Below, one piece after another: positions 20,489 to 28,460 of a DNA stretch of 31,285 nucleotides (position 1 is the stretch's first letter; the number at the start of each line of letters is the position of its first letter). The stretch lies in IMG/VR virus record IMGVR_UViG_3300036823_000083, positions 1 to 31,285 of that record. One strand, written 5' to 3'. The stretch is from a virus. A model generated the notes under the pieces. The model searched no databases. It was not told where the DNA came from and saw nothing but the letters and a program-made list of their open reading frames with translations. The position numbers were made by a program, and so were the translations under genes.

Positions 20489-20830
20489 TTACCTCCGGTA
20501 CCAGGCCGCGACGAGGCCCGTGGGCTGCGCGGAGAACGTGACGGTAATCAGCCCCGTGGCTGGGGCGACCAGTGCTTTCGGGACGGCAACCAGCAATTCG
20601 CCCGAGGTGATCGGGACTGCGATGGTGACGCCAACCCCTGCTGTTCCGGCGGCCGTGTTCCCGCCGTCGACGAGCACGAGGTTCACCGCCGTGGAGCTGG
20701 TGTTCTTCGCGTAGATGAAGAGCCCATCGTCGGCGAGGATCGTCTCCGACGCCGACGGCTTGACGGCGTTCGTGCCGACGATCGCGCCGGCCGTGATGAC
20801 CGCGAGGACACCGTTGAGTGCGTTGGCCAT
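20489..20830 (-). CDS. Putative virion beta-protein, 113 aa
   Basis: A GGAAGG ribosome site precedes the ATG at 20830. The protein is rich in Val, Ala, Thr and Gly with strand-like alternation throughout (TSSTAVNLVLVDGGNTAAGT, VTIAVPITSGELLVAVPKAL). It ends in GLVAAWYRR, with no Cys or charged clusters. A small beta-sandwich, such as a decoration or tail accessory protein, is likely from composition and place. I cannot assign a family. Confidence 0.65.
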   Translation of the reverse strand: MANALNGVLAVITAGAIVGTNAVKPSASETILADDGLFIYAKNTSSTAVNLVLVDGGNTAAGTAGVGVTIAVPITSGELLVAVPKALVAPATGLITVTFSAQPTGLVAAWYRR

Positions 20831-20844
20831 TAGGCAACCTTCCT

Positions 20845-21294
20845 TTAAACCTCGAGCCGGTACCGGACGGTGAACCCGGCGATATACGTTGCGCCGTCCG
20901 CAGTTTGCAGCGTCCGGCCCGTGCCCTGGTCGAGGACAGCCGAGTAGACGACCCCGCCGAGAGTCATGTCAGCGATGAGGCTGTCGGAGATCGCCGCAAC
21001 CAGGGTCTCGGCCGCCGCCCGGATCGAATCGATCGCGATCGAACCGGACTGCGCGATCGCCGCACAAATGATCTCCCCTGTCTCCTCCATGCGCGTGCAC
21101 GCCATGTCGACCCACGCCCGCTGAAACGTAGACTGCGCATCGGACAGCGGGTCACCGTTCTCCCCGATCAGCACCAGCCGGGCCGGAATCGAGTTGGCCA
21201 CGGGCGGCCCGTCGAACAGGCCGACACCCTCGAGGTCGTCCAGGGCCGCCCACGACGTCATCAGGGCGGTCGTGACCTCCGCTATCCCCGTCAT
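20845..21294 (-). CDS. Tail terminator-like protein
   Basis: 149 residues. The start (TTALMTSWAALDDLEGVGLF then DGPPVANSIPARLVLIGENG) follows the pattern of tail terminator/completion proteins: helix, a V.(L/V)FDGPP strand-turn, then a beta strand. The later part has alternating strands ending in YIAGFTVRYRLEV. It lies directly after the head-tail connector in the transcript, which is where the tail terminator is expected. It should cap the tube and dock to the connector. Confidence 0.65.
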   Translation of the reverse strand: MTGIAEVTTALMTSWAALDDLEGVGLFDGPPVANSIPARLVLIGENGDPLSDAQSTFQRAWVDMACTRMEETGEIICAAIAQSGSIAIDSIRAAAETLVAAISDSLIADMTLGGVVYSAVLDQGTGRTLQTADGATYIAGFTVRYRLEV

Positions 21295-21300
21295 GGATGG

Positions 21301-22128
21301 TCACGCCACCTGGGGCAGTTCGTACGGGCGTACCAGGGCGGCCACCAGCGGGGACAGGGGATCCTGCTGTGTCGGGATCCACGCGTCATCCGCGTTGCTG
21401 GTGAACGGGACCGCCGATGCACCGCGAAGGGCCCGCCACCGCTCCTTGACCATGTTCTGCACTGCGGACGTGAGGTCTTCGGGGATCTCGCCACGGCGTC
21501 CGGCCAGGTAGGTCCACACATACCGGCCGTAGGGGAGGATCTGCTGGACGGCGTATTCCACCCGCCCTTGGTCGTCGATGACCAGCTGCGAAGGGATCAC
21601 CGATGTCACCGATCCGTCCACGGGCAGCACGGAAGTGATGCTGATCCCGGGCGGCCGGCGAAGCATGACCGACCAGCAGGCCGCCCCGTGCCAGTGCCGT
21701 TCGGTAATGGCGCGGGGGACGATCGGCCCGGTCCGGTATTCGACGGTGCGCGTCGCGGCGCCCATGAACTGCTCGAGGAGAACGTCGGAGGTGGTGTCGG
21801 TGGTGTCGATCCGCAGAAAGGTCTTCATTCCCTCAAGGGACGTGAATAGCAGATCCGACATGGACGCCACCGTGAACCGCTGTTTGAATGTGCCCGCGTT
21901 GTTCCCGGTCGCCGTCCATACTCCCGAGGCCAGGCCGGCCGTGGGCGCCGGGACGTCAACGGCGTATTTCCCTGCCGTGGCCGAGGCGACCGTGAACGGC
22001 GACCCGGCCACGGCGGTGCCGTCGAGGGTCACGGTCAGAGTCATGGCCCCCGCGTCCTCGAGGTCACCGGCCGCGTTCCGGACGCTGGCCGAAAAGGGCA
22101 GCAGGTCACCCGCCGTGTAATCCGCCAT
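21301..22128 (-). CDS. Head-tail connector (gp6-like) with N-terminal Ig-like domain
   Basis: 275 residues. A good ribosome site (GGAGG, 8 bases) precedes the ATG at 22128. Residues 1-88 form a predicted Ig-like beta domain (MTLTVTLDGTAVAGSPFTVA, SGVWTATGNNAGTFKQRFTV). From residue 90 (SDLLFTSLEGMKTFLRIDTT) the protein matches the gp6-like head-tail connector, with a helical D..LLEQFMGAATRTVEYRTG and a later strand region. It should form the adaptor ring under the portal. A fusion of this adaptor to an Ig domain is unusual, and the gene is far from the capsid gene. Confidence 0.75.
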   Translation of the reverse strand: MADYTAGDLLPFSASVRNAAGDLEDAGAMTLTVTLDGTAVAGSPFTVASATAGKYAVDVPAPTAGLASGVWTATGNNAGTFKQRFTVASMSDLLFTSLEGMKTFLRIDTTDTTSDVLLEQFMGAATRTVEYRTGPIVPRAITERHWHGAACWSVMLRRPPGISITSVLPVDGSVTSVIPSQLVIDDQGRVEYAVQQILPYGRYVWTYLAGRRGEIPEDLTSAVQNMVKERWRALRGASAVPFTSNADDAWIPTQQDPLSPLVAALVRPYELPQVA

Positions 22129-22166
22129 TCAGCGCACCTCCATACGGTCAAGATACGACCAGATGA

Positions 22167-23921
22167 CTATCCGCCCGTAGGGCCGCCGGAACGCCCGGCC
22201 CCGGCGGTCACCCGCCGGGCGCCTGGGTCGCCCTCGGCTGGGCCGCCCACGGCCCGCGAGTAGGCGCCCAGGGTGCCCCTGGTCATCTCCGTGGGGATCG
22301 TCGCGACTGCGGTGATCGCGGCGACGACGAGGATCGTGGCCGCTGCGGCCAGCGACACCCGGGCGCCGGCGGCGATCGTGGCCAGGGCGCCCAGGGTCGC
22401 AGTCGCCGCCTGGGTGCCACCGGTGGCAGCAGTGATCGAGGCGGTCCCGGTGAGCGTTGCCGGGCTGGCCCGGATGTAGGCGCCGGCCGCAGTGATGCTG
22501 GCGGTCGCGGCGAGCGTGGCCGCGACCGGCGCCGTCCGGGCAGCACCAGCCGTGATCGTGGCCGAGGTTACGGACGTCACGCTGGCGAGTGCCGTCGCCG
22601 ACGCTGCGACCACGATCACGGCGGTACAGGCAACGGTAGCGGTCGTCCCCGACAGCCCGGCCGTAGAGATGGTCGCAGTCGCGGTCACTGCGGTCACCGC
22701 TGTGCTGGTGGAGTAGCTCCCGACGGCGGTAATCGTCGCCGACACGGCCAGGGTCGCAGCGACCCCAGCCGTGCGGATTGCCGCCGCGGTGATGGTGGCC
22801 GTGCCGGCCAGGGTGGCCCCGGATGCTTCCGGCCGTAGCCCGGCGGCTGTGATCGTCGCGGTCGCGGTGACCGCAGCGGCGGCGAGTTCTGTTTCTTGGG
22901 CGGCCGCTGTGATCGTGGCCGACACGGCCACGGTCCCGGTCGCGAGTTCTGTCGACGTCGCCGAGGTCGTGATCGTCGCGGACGCGGCCAGGGTCGCACC
23001 AGATACCCGGGTGAGCGCCCCACCAACGGTGATCGTCGCCGTCGCGGTGAGGGCCGCCGGCGACGACACCGAGTAGGTATCGCCGACGATGATGCCTGCG
23101 GCGACGGCGAGGGTGGCTGCGCCCAGATCGGTGACCGACGCAGCACCGGTGATGGTCGCGGTACTGGTGAGGGTGGCAGTTGTCAGGCTGGTGACGGCCG
23201 CACCGGCGGTGATGGTGGCCGTCCCGGTGAGGGTCGCGTCACCGGTCTGGGTGCTGCCCTCGGGCCCGAGTTCGTTGGTGCCGCCGATCTCGTAGCGGAT
23301 GCTGTCGACGACGATCGTGGCGGCCACGGCCGTGCCGTTGCTGATGATGCCCGCCTGGATACCGCCCAGGGCGGCGGTCCCCATGTTGTAGTTGCTGCGC
23401 GTGATCCCGGTGACGAGCGGGGTCGTCCCCTGGGATGTATAGATGTTGAGGCTGAAAAATCCGGTAGTGGATGTGCCGACGACGCCGAGGATCTCGACCC
23501 GGTACACGGTGCCCGTCGTCCACGTCGATGACGCCGTGGACACGGTCGTGGCACCGCTGGTGTCCTGGACCTGGACTTGTCCTGATGCACCGGCGAGGTT
23601 CACGGACAGGATTGTCGCTGCCGATGAATTCGTGACCGTGAGAACACGTTTCGTTGTCGACGCGAACGCTACCGGTACATAAAACTTGAACGACACCGCG
23701 AATGTCGTTGTGCCCGAGCCGATGGCGAAATCTGTGCGTGCCGATGCCGACGTGGAACCTACGGTATATGACCCTGCCAGCGCCCCGCCGCCGACACCGG
23801 TCACCGTGGAAACGGCCACCGCGCCAGTCCCGAGAGTCATCGTCCCACCGGTATTACCGTTGGTCAGAGTCGTCCCGGCCGGCCCGGTGCCCTCGTAGTC
23901 GCAAGCGTAGGCGACGGTCAT
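22167..23921 (-). CDS. Fibre/adhesin-like virion protein: lectin-type domain plus about 16 Thr/Ala repeats
   Basis: 584 residues from an ATG overlapping the upstream stop (ATGA). Residues 1-225 resemble a concanavalin-type jelly roll (YACDYEGTGPAGTTLTNGNT, FAVSFKFYVPV, YRVEILGVVGTSTTGFFSLN). Residues 228-545 consist of about 16 imperfect 19-21-residue repeats with core ATL..TATITA. The end is Gly/Arg/Pro-rich. The repeats have regular strand-forming Thr/Val patterns and could form an extended stalk. A host-binding or surface-coating appendage is inferred. The Thr-rich repeats are a possible target of the glycosyltransferase encoded nearby. Confidence 0.65.
   Translation of the reverse strand: MTVAYACDYEGTGPAGTTLTNGNTGGTMTLGTGAVAVSTVTGVGGGALAGSYTVGSTSASARTDFAIGSGTTTFAVSFKFYVPVAFASTTKRVLTVTNSSAATILSVNLAGASGQVQVQDTSGATTVSTASSTWTTGTVYRVEILGVVGTSTTGFFSLNIYTSQGTTPLVTGITRSNYNMGTAALGGIQAGIISNGTAVAATIVVDSIRYEIGGTNELGPEGSTQTGDATLTGTATITAGAAVTSLTTATLTSTATITGAASVTDLGAATLAVAAGIIVGDTYSVSSPAALTATATITVGGALTRVSGATLAASATITTSATSTELATGTVAVSATITAAAQETELAAAAVTATATITAAGLRPEASGATLAGTATITAAAIRTAGVAATLAVSATITAVGSYSTSTAVTAVTATATISTAGLSGTTATVACTAVIVVAASATALASVTSVTSATITAGAARTAPVAATLAATASITAAGAYIRASPATLTGTASITAATGGTQAATATLGALATIAAGARVSLAAAATILVVAAITAVATIPTEMTRGTLGAYSRAVGGPAEGDPGARRVTAGAGRSGGPTGG
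22287..23240 (-). repeat. Tandem coding repeats, about 16 units of 57-66 bases
   Basis: Each unit encodes a version of [AV]TL..TATITA followed by 8-10 variable residues. The units are diverged at base level, so the array looks old or under selection and not recently expanded. The complementary strand also stays open here because of this composition; those frames are not genes. Confidence 0.8.
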
Positions 23922-25039
23922 TGCGTTGCGGAGTTGGACGAAACCATGTACTGGCCGGTCGTTCCCGATCCTTGGGTGACCGCACCCGGCATGAGGGTGC
24001 CGCGAAGCGCGGTGGGCACGTTTGCGTCCGACAACCACACGTTGTCGTGAACGTCTGCCGGTAGTGGGCCCTCAAGTTGACCCCACCGGATGAACTGTTT
24101 GCTGTACAGGCCCGAGTAGGGACCGTACCCGTGGACCCCGTAATCGTGGCGGTTACCCGTTACCGTCCACGAGTTACCGGTGTCAAAACTGTTGTTCTGC
24201 AATGGCAAACAGAAGTGGACTTCACCGAATCGGGCCCAGTTGTCTTGAATCGTGAACCCGGTGATGTGGGATGTGCTCGGGGTGAGGATGCACGCGGAGC
24301 CATAGTTGCGGTTCGGGAAACCGCCGCCGGTGAGGGTGGCGACGTCACCGACGCCTACGGCCGCCCGCACGTCGAACGAGTTCCCGCGAACGAACCCGCC
24401 CGAGCTTCCGGAGTTTTGAATCATATCCGGGTGGCACCACCCTGGATGCGTCCCGTCCGAGGCATGTTTCGGATCGTTCGACCAGAACGAGTAATCGTGC
24501 ATGTAGCAACCTGTGACGTTCGGGACGGCGGGAGCCCAGTAGTCCAGCTGATCGGACCCCAACGAAATATCGCACCGGTCGAACGATCCCAGGCGCTCCC
24601 CTGCGGCGCAGCAGATTCCGACGTCGGGTTGGACCGGGCGGATCAGGCAGTTCGCGAAGCTGATCAGCGCCGACGCCGGAGTCGACGTCGACCGGGCCTT
24701 GATGAGCGCCTCGTAGGGGGCTGTCCCGGTGAAGGTGCGGCCCTCGATCAGGCAGTTCGTGAAGGTGACCGGGACTGCGGCGGTCATGACGATGAAACCC
24801 TTCACCCACAGCCGGTCGAACGCTGCACCGTTCGCGGTGACATAGGCGGGGGTGAGGAGCAGATCCCCGTTGACGACCGTGAGGTCGGCGGTCGTCAACC
24901 CCAGCACGTTGAGACCAGTGTTCGCCGCTGTCGGCTCGGTCGCGCCAAGAGTGAACGAGTCGGTAATGGTCGCCGACGTCACCGCCGCCGCGGTGGCGCC
25001 GGCCTGGTCGGTTGCCGTCGCGGTGACGGTGATCATCAT
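23918..25039 (-). CDS. Right-handed beta-helix protein (tail spike/appendage-like)
   Basis: 373 residues. The start TVTATATDQAGATAAAVTSA resembles the second half of an Ig-like domain. From about 65 onward the protein has the short repeated strands and turns of a parallel beta-helix (VTFTNCLIEGRTFTG, ISFANCLIRPVQPD, FDRCDISLGS, VTGCYMHDYSFW, GFVRGNSFDV, ITGFTIQDNWARF). Cys residues recur at equivalent rungs. A conserved-looking HPDMIQNSGSS could be an active-site or stacking loop. Phage proteins of this kind are often spikes that bind or cleave polysaccharide. No catalytic triad can be claimed. Confidence 0.65.
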   Translation of the reverse strand: MMITVTATATDQAGATAAAVTSATITDSFTLGATEPTAANTGLNVLGLTTADLTVVNGDLLLTPAYVTANGAAFDRLWVKGFIVMTAAVPVTFTNCLIEGRTFTGTAPYEALIKARSTSTPASALISFANCLIRPVQPDVGICCAAGERLGSFDRCDISLGSDQLDYWAPAVPNVTGCYMHDYSFWSNDPKHASDGTHPGWCHPDMIQNSGSSGGFVRGNSFDVRAAVGVGDVATLTGGGFPNRNYGSACILTPSTSHITGFTIQDNWARFGEVHFCLPLQNNSFDTGNSWTVTGNRHDYGVHGYGPYSGLYSKQFIRWGQLEGPLPADVHDNVWLSDANVPTALRGTLMPGAVTQGSGTTGQYMVSSNSATQ

Positions 25040-25048
25040 GCGGGCGGC

Positions 25049-25318
25049 TTAAGCGGTCGCGGTGAAAACGGCGACGGCCCCGGTGTCGGAGACCTTCGTC
25101 CACGTCCGGGTCGGGGTCGAGGACACGGCGACAGCGACCGGGTCGATCACGGCAGTGGCGACCGCGGGTGTGGACGTGTTGCCCTCGGCGTCGGTGACGG
25201 TGGTGGTGACGGTAAGGGTTTTGGTGTCGGCGTCGGCGTAGGTGACGGTGAGCGTCATCGTTTCGCCGACGGCGTAGGTGGTTTTGTTCAGGGTCGCGGT
25301 GACGGTGGGTGTTGCCAT
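25049..25318 (-). CDS. Ig-like small virion protein, 89 aa
   Basis: The product MATPTVTATLNKTTYAVGET followed by MTLTVTYADADTKTLTV and VTDAEGNTSTPAVATAV is a compact Ig-like or bacterial adhesion-type beta sandwich, ending in RTWTKVSDTGAVAVFTATA. It shares its reading frame with the beta-helix gene downstream; the two are separated only by a TAA and three codons. It is most likely an independent decoration or fibre subunit. Confidence 0.65.
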   Translation of the reverse strand: MATPTVTATLNKTTYAVGETMTLTVTYADADTKTLTVTTTVTDAEGNTSTPAVATAVIDPVAVAVSSTPTRTWTKVSDTGAVAVFTATA

Positions 25319-25360
25319 CGTGGTGGCGTCCGATCGGTTGTTGTTGGGGTTGTGTGGCAG

Positions 25361-25756
25361 TTAGGCGGCGATCGGGGTGAGCGCGATGCTCAACGACGAC
25401 AGGGTGAGCGTGTCCCCGTTCGTCATCGCCTTGGACGCCGTGAGCGCAGCCGAGAACAGAAAGTTTCCCGACCCGGTCGTTGTCGCGTCCCGCGAGCTGA
25501 TGTGGGAGACGGTGACGCTACCGCCAGCCCACGACGTGAACGACGGCGTGTTGCTGATTGACTTCGATCCCGCCGAGGCCGCATTCCACGTCATCGCCTG
25601 ACCTGTCGTGCTCGACGCCGGCGACGTGACGCCGGTCGCGCCGGGATCGGCCGTGTGCGGGATGACGTCCGATGCCGAGGGCGCGGTGAACGCCGACGCC
25701 GAGAGCATGTCGAGCCACTTGTTCGCCAGGGTGGTGGCCGCGAGTCCAGTAGTCAC
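25361..25756 (-). CDS. Phage tail-fibre-like virion protein, 131 aa
   Basis: A GTG overlaps the upstream stop (GTGA). The product begins VTTGLAATTLANKWLDMLSA with a helical LANKWLDML start. It continues with a Ser/Thr-rich beta region (GQAMTWNAASAGSKSISNTP, FTSWAGGSVTVSHISSRDAT) and ends GNFLFSAALTASKAMTNGDT and TLTLSSLSIALTPIAA. This order is seen in small tail-fibre-type proteins of actinophages and their prophages. Assignment rests on pattern only. Confidence 0.6.
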   Translation of the reverse strand: MTTGLAATTLANKWLDMLSASAFTAPSASDVIPHTADPGATGVTSPASSTTGQAMTWNAASAGSKSISNTPSFTSWAGGSVTVSHISSRDATTTGSGNFLFSAALTASKAMTNGDTLTLSSLSIALTPIAA

Positions 25757-26226
25757 GATTGGCCCCCTTCCGCCGCAGCGACGATCGTTCGGGCCTGCGC
25801 GAGCTGGTCGGCTGCCTGCGCAGCCACGTCCGCCTCCTGCTCGGCGTGGCCCTTCGCGCTGGCCGCAGCCTGTAGCTGGTCGCGGTTGTCGACCAGGTGC
25901 GCGAGCAGGTCGGCGCCGCGGAGGCCGGCCGCGCCGTCGACCAGCTCGCCGGCGACGTCGCACGACCCGCCAGGGCAGCCCACTGACCGGCAGCAGTCGA
26001 GGTGCCGGTTCTGCGAGCTGGTGTCGAGCAGATCCTCGAGCAGGGCATTCGCGACCTCCGGCGGATACGCCTGCCCACCGTCGACGACGGCCCGGACGAT
26101 CGCCGGGGACGGAGCATGCGTCCCGGGATCACCCGCGATCACGTGGCGGGGGTGATCATCGATACCCCCGCACACGTCGCACACGCGGACCGGCCGATCA
26201 CCGCCGATCATTTCCACATCAGACAT
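25753..26226 (-). CDS. Cys-rich hypothetical protein with N-terminal zinc motif
   Basis: The ATG overlaps the methyltransferase stop (TGATG). The 157-residue product has an N-terminal VCDVCGGIDDHPRHVI motif (two Cys, two His), likely a zinc site. A second Cys group follows (DCCRSVGCPGGSCD, about 80-92). The rest is a long Ala/Gln/Asp-rich helix (residues 105-157). Proteins with the CxxCG.DDHPRH start recur in actinophage structural regions without known function. Confidence 0.65.
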   Translation of the reverse strand: MSDVEMIGGDRPVRVCDVCGGIDDHPRHVIAGDPGTHAPSPAIVRAVVDGGQAYPPEVANALLEDLLDTSSQNRHLDCCRSVGCPGGSCDVAGELVDGAAGLRGADLLAHLVDNRDQLQAAASAKGHAEQEADVAAQAADQLAQARTIVAAAEGGQS

Positions 26227-26744
26227 CAGCTCTGATCCTTCCCTAACGGTCGCCGTCCAATGCCTCGAGTATCCGCTGGCCGAGGCTGTTCCTCGGTCAC
26301 GACGTCCACGAACCCCGCATTCTTCATCGCAGCCGCCAGCGCAGCGGCCGTAACATTCCCGTAATACTCGCCCGGGTGCAGCACCCAACCCCCATCGATC
26401 GCCGAATGCTCAGGGCGCCCAGGCCCGGCCATTGTGCAGACGAACTGGCCACCACCGACCAGGGCACTGAACGCGGTCGCGACGATCGCCGGCCACTGGG
26501 GTGAGTGCTCGAAGACCTCCGTGCAGACGACGACGTCGAACTCTTCACCGCTGGTCGTCCAGGTCGCCGCATCGGCGACGATGTCGACTCCGGGGCCGGG
26601 GAGGATGTCGAGGGTCCGGTAGGTGGTTGCGAACCGGAACAGGTCGCGGGTGGATCCGTTGAGGTCGCGGGCCCCGATGTCGAGGACGCGTCCGGCCTCG
26701 AGGTCGGCGTTGTCGAGCACCCACGCGTACGCCTGGTCATGCAC
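26226..26744 (-). CDS. SAM-dependent methyltransferase (Methyltransf_11 type)
   Basis: I start at the GTG at 26744, giving VHDQAYAWVLDNADLEAGRV, which fits family N termini and overlaps the upstream stop by 8 bases. Motif I is VLDIGARDLNGS. An acidic LDILPGPGVDIVADA follows, then FDVVVCTEVFEHSPQW (motif IV region), GGGQFVCTMAGPGRPEHSAI, and a C-terminal AGFVDVV strand. The 172-residue enzyme would methylate a small molecule, sugar or protein; the substrate is not evident. Grouped with a glycosyltransferase and a CmcI-type enzyme, sugar methylation is plausible. Confidence 0.8.
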   Translation of the reverse strand: MHDQAYAWVLDNADLEAGRVLDIGARDLNGSTRDLFRFATTYRTLDILPGPGVDIVADAATWTTSGEEFDVVVCTEVFEHSPQWPAIVATAFSALVGGGQFVCTMAGPGRPEHSAIDGGWVLHPGEYYGNVTAAALAAAMKNAGFVDVVTEEQPRPADTRGIGRRPLGKDQS

Positions 26745-27006
26745 TGGCGGACCGAACGCAGACTGCGTGCACCGTGACCGCGATCGTCCCGAACGTGAGC
26801 GCCCGGACATACCAACGGTTCGTCGTGTAATCCGGGTAGGACTCGAGGATTTGGGATGTGAGGTTGTCCGAGAACAGGCCGCCCGAGATCGGGACGAACC
26901 CTTCCGGGGCCTCGGCGTAGACCAGGAAATTGTCCGTCTGACCCGTGTAGTCCTGCGTGATCCTGATCAGGTTCTGTTCGGGGATGACGTCCTCGGTTGT
27001 GCTCAT
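26737..27006 (-). CDS. Hypothetical protein, 89 aa
   Basis: The ATG overlaps the upstream stop (ATGA). The product MSTTEDVIPEQNLIRITQDY, with FLVYAEAPEGFVPISGG and YTTNRWYVRALTFGTIAVTV, is a predicted small beta protein. It sits between two methyltransferase-related genes in a fully coupled set of genes. No family recognised; it could be a virion protein or an enzyme partner. Confidence 0.6.
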   Translation of the reverse strand: MSTTEDVIPEQNLIRITQDYTGQTDNFLVYAEAPEGFVPISGGLFSDNLTSQILESYPDYTTNRWYVRALTFGTIAVTVHAVCVRSASA

Positions 27007-27224
27007 TGCTTGACCCACCAGCCTTTTGGAGATGTCGTCAACGGGGATAGGCCGTCGGTTTCCTGGTCTAGTTCCCACCGAGGATCGGTGGACAGAAGTT
27101 GCTCGATTGCGTCCAGCGGGCCCACCCGCCCCTCGACACCGTCGACGTACTTGACGACCTGGCCACGGCGTCCGAGGTTGTCGAGAGCGGCGAGACTTCC
27201 CGCGACGTCCATTTCGTACGTCAT
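27003..27224 (-). CDS. Stand-alone copy of the CmcI-type C-terminal segment, 73 aa
   Basis: The ATG at 27224 overlaps the CmcI-like gene's stop (ATGA); an upstream ATG at 27239 in frame lacks that coupling. The last 39 residues follow the pattern GP.DAI..L..DP.W..D.ET..L.P....P.GWWVK and match the end of the CmcI-like protein at about 20 of 39 positions. The first 34 residues show no catalytic motif. It may be a regulatory subunit, a substrate-binding piece, or the remnant of a duplicated gene. Confidence 0.65.
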   Translation of the reverse strand: MTYEMDVAGSLAALDNLGRRGQVVKYVDGVEGRVGPLDAIEQLLSTDPRWELDQETDGLSPLTTSPKGWWVKQ

Positions 27225-27829
27225 CGTTTCACCCACCATCCTGCCGGGTACATCGAAACCGGCTCTAGTGATTCTGTTTCCGTGTCACGTTTCCACGCCG
27301 GATCGTCGACCAGGCAATCCGTGATCGCGTCGAACGGGCCTGGCTTGAACGGGCCCGGGGCGGCGAAATCGTAGATACCATCTTCGACGACCAGGTAACA
27401 CCCGGGCGTCACCAGCGGCCCGTAGAGGGCGATCTCGGCGCGGACATGCGCGCTCGAATGGTCCGAGTCCAGCACGACCATGACCCGCTCGTGGCCGTCC
27501 GCGATCGCCCGCACAATGGCGAAAACATGCGGACTCGTGGAACTTCCGATGAGGACGAGGGCGGCCTCACGCGTCCGAGGGTGGATCGCCGCCTCGTCGA
27601 CGTCGATCGTGATCACTCTCGCGCCGCTCTCGGCGAACCAGAGGGCCGACCCGCCGACTGCCGTCCCGGTCTGAACGATCAGGTCCGGCCTGGTCGCCTC
27701 GAGGACCTTCTTGTACCGGGCCAGGTCCTCGACGCCCTTCATGGCCGGCACGCCACCGATCAGGACGCCCTGTTCCATCGCCGCCACGCTGGCCGGAATG
27801 TCGATGTAGACCGCGGGCGCGTCAGGCAC
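27221..27829 (-). CDS. CmcI/cephalosporin-hydroxylase-family methyltransferase-like protein
   Basis: The track of overlaps favours a GTG at 27829 (8-base overlap GTGCCTGA); 27838 or 27874 would extend it. About 202 residues: VYIDIPASVAAMEQG, RYKKVLEATRPDLIVQTGTA with GGSALWFAESG (SAM motif I), RVITIDVD, an acidic VLDSDHSSAHVRAEI metal/SAM loop and GCYLVVEDG. CmcI family members are SAM-dependent enzymes acting on antibiotics or on sugars (rhamnosyl O-methyltransferases). In this gene set, methylation of a sugar attached to virion protein is likely (inference). Its last 39 residues recur in the next gene. Confidence 0.78.
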   Translation of the reverse strand: MPDAPAVYIDIPASVAAMEQGVLIGGVPAMKGVEDLARYKKVLEATRPDLIVQTGTAVGGSALWFAESGARVITIDVDEAAIHPRTREAALVLIGSSTSPHVFAIVRAIADGHERVMVVLDSDHSSAHVRAEIALYGPLVTPGCYLVVEDGIYDFAAPGPFKPGPFDAITDCLVDDPAWKRDTETESLEPVSMYPAGWWVKR

Positions 27830-28460
27830 GGACTGCACCGGCGGGGTGCCAGACCGTCGAGTGATCGGCCGCATAACCCTCGGGCTCGTCCTCGGTGAAA
27901 AAGTACGCCGCGACCGACGCCCGGTAGCGGGTCGTCGGCATCGGGTGCCCGTGCCAACTGCGGTCGCTGGTCTCGAAAACGACGACCGTGCCGAACTCCG
28001 GTTCGACCTTCACCGACGGGCCGGCCGCATCCCACAATTCCAGTTGCCCGCCCTGCTCGGGCAACCACTGCGGATTCAAGTAGGTGAGGCAGTTGAGGCG
28101 ACGGAACTGGCCCGAGTTCGGCGAACGGTTGAAGTCGGTGTGCACGGCCAGGTAACCGCCCGGCGGGATGAGATGGTAACCGCCGCCCACGGTTTCCATC
28201 GTGAGCCCGTCGATACCGAACGCGTCCCCGAGGGCACCGGACATGTCCTCGACCTCACCGAGCAGTTCCCGGATGTTGCCACCCCACATGTTCGGGCCGC
28301 CCTCAAGCTTGCTTTCCTGCGAGTTCCCGAACCGGCGCCAGCGCGGATCCGACGGGTCCGGCATCTCTTCGACCACATCGCCGAGCAGACCCGAATCGAA
28401 CCAGTCGGTGAGAACGACGTGGGGGAACGGATCCCGCACAACCTCAATACCGATACCCAT
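27822..28460 (-). CDS. 2-oxoglutarate/Fe(II)-dependent oxygenase (prolyl-hydroxylase-like)
   Basis: 212 residues, ATG overlapping the glycosyltransferase stop (TAATG). The double-stranded beta-helix ligands are visible: His107-x-Asp109 in YLAVHTDFN, distal His170 in SWHGHP and the 2-oxoglutarate-binding Arg180 in TRYRASVAAYF. GGYHLIPPGG and LNCLTYLNP precede and follow the first pair. The family hydroxylates amino acids or small molecules using O2 and 2-oxoglutarate. With a glycosyltransferase next to it, hydroxylation of protein side chains followed by glycosylation is attractive; the substrate is not known. Confidence 0.85.
   Translation of the reverse strand: MGIGIEVVRDPFPHVVLTDWFDSGLLGDVVEEMPDPSDPRWRRFGNSQESKLEGGPNMWGGNIRELLGEVEDMSGALGDAFGIDGLTMETVGGGYHLIPPGGYLAVHTDFNRSPNSGQFRRLNCLTYLNPQWLPEQGGQLELWDAAGPSVKVEPEFGTVVVFETSDRSWHGHPMPTTRYRASVAAYFFTEDEPEGYAADHSTVWHPAGAVRA

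Noticed and set aside
22167-23240. Tandem repeats as a possible CRISPR array or iteron origin
   Set aside because: Units are diverged, in frame and encode a regular 20-residue protein repeat. There are no identical direct repeats with unique spacers.
24077-25561. A 494-codon plus-strand frame opposite the beta-helix and Ig-like genes
   Set aside because: Arg/Gly/Val-rich composition, no motifs and no ribosome site. The opposite strand has coupled genes with protein-like sequence.
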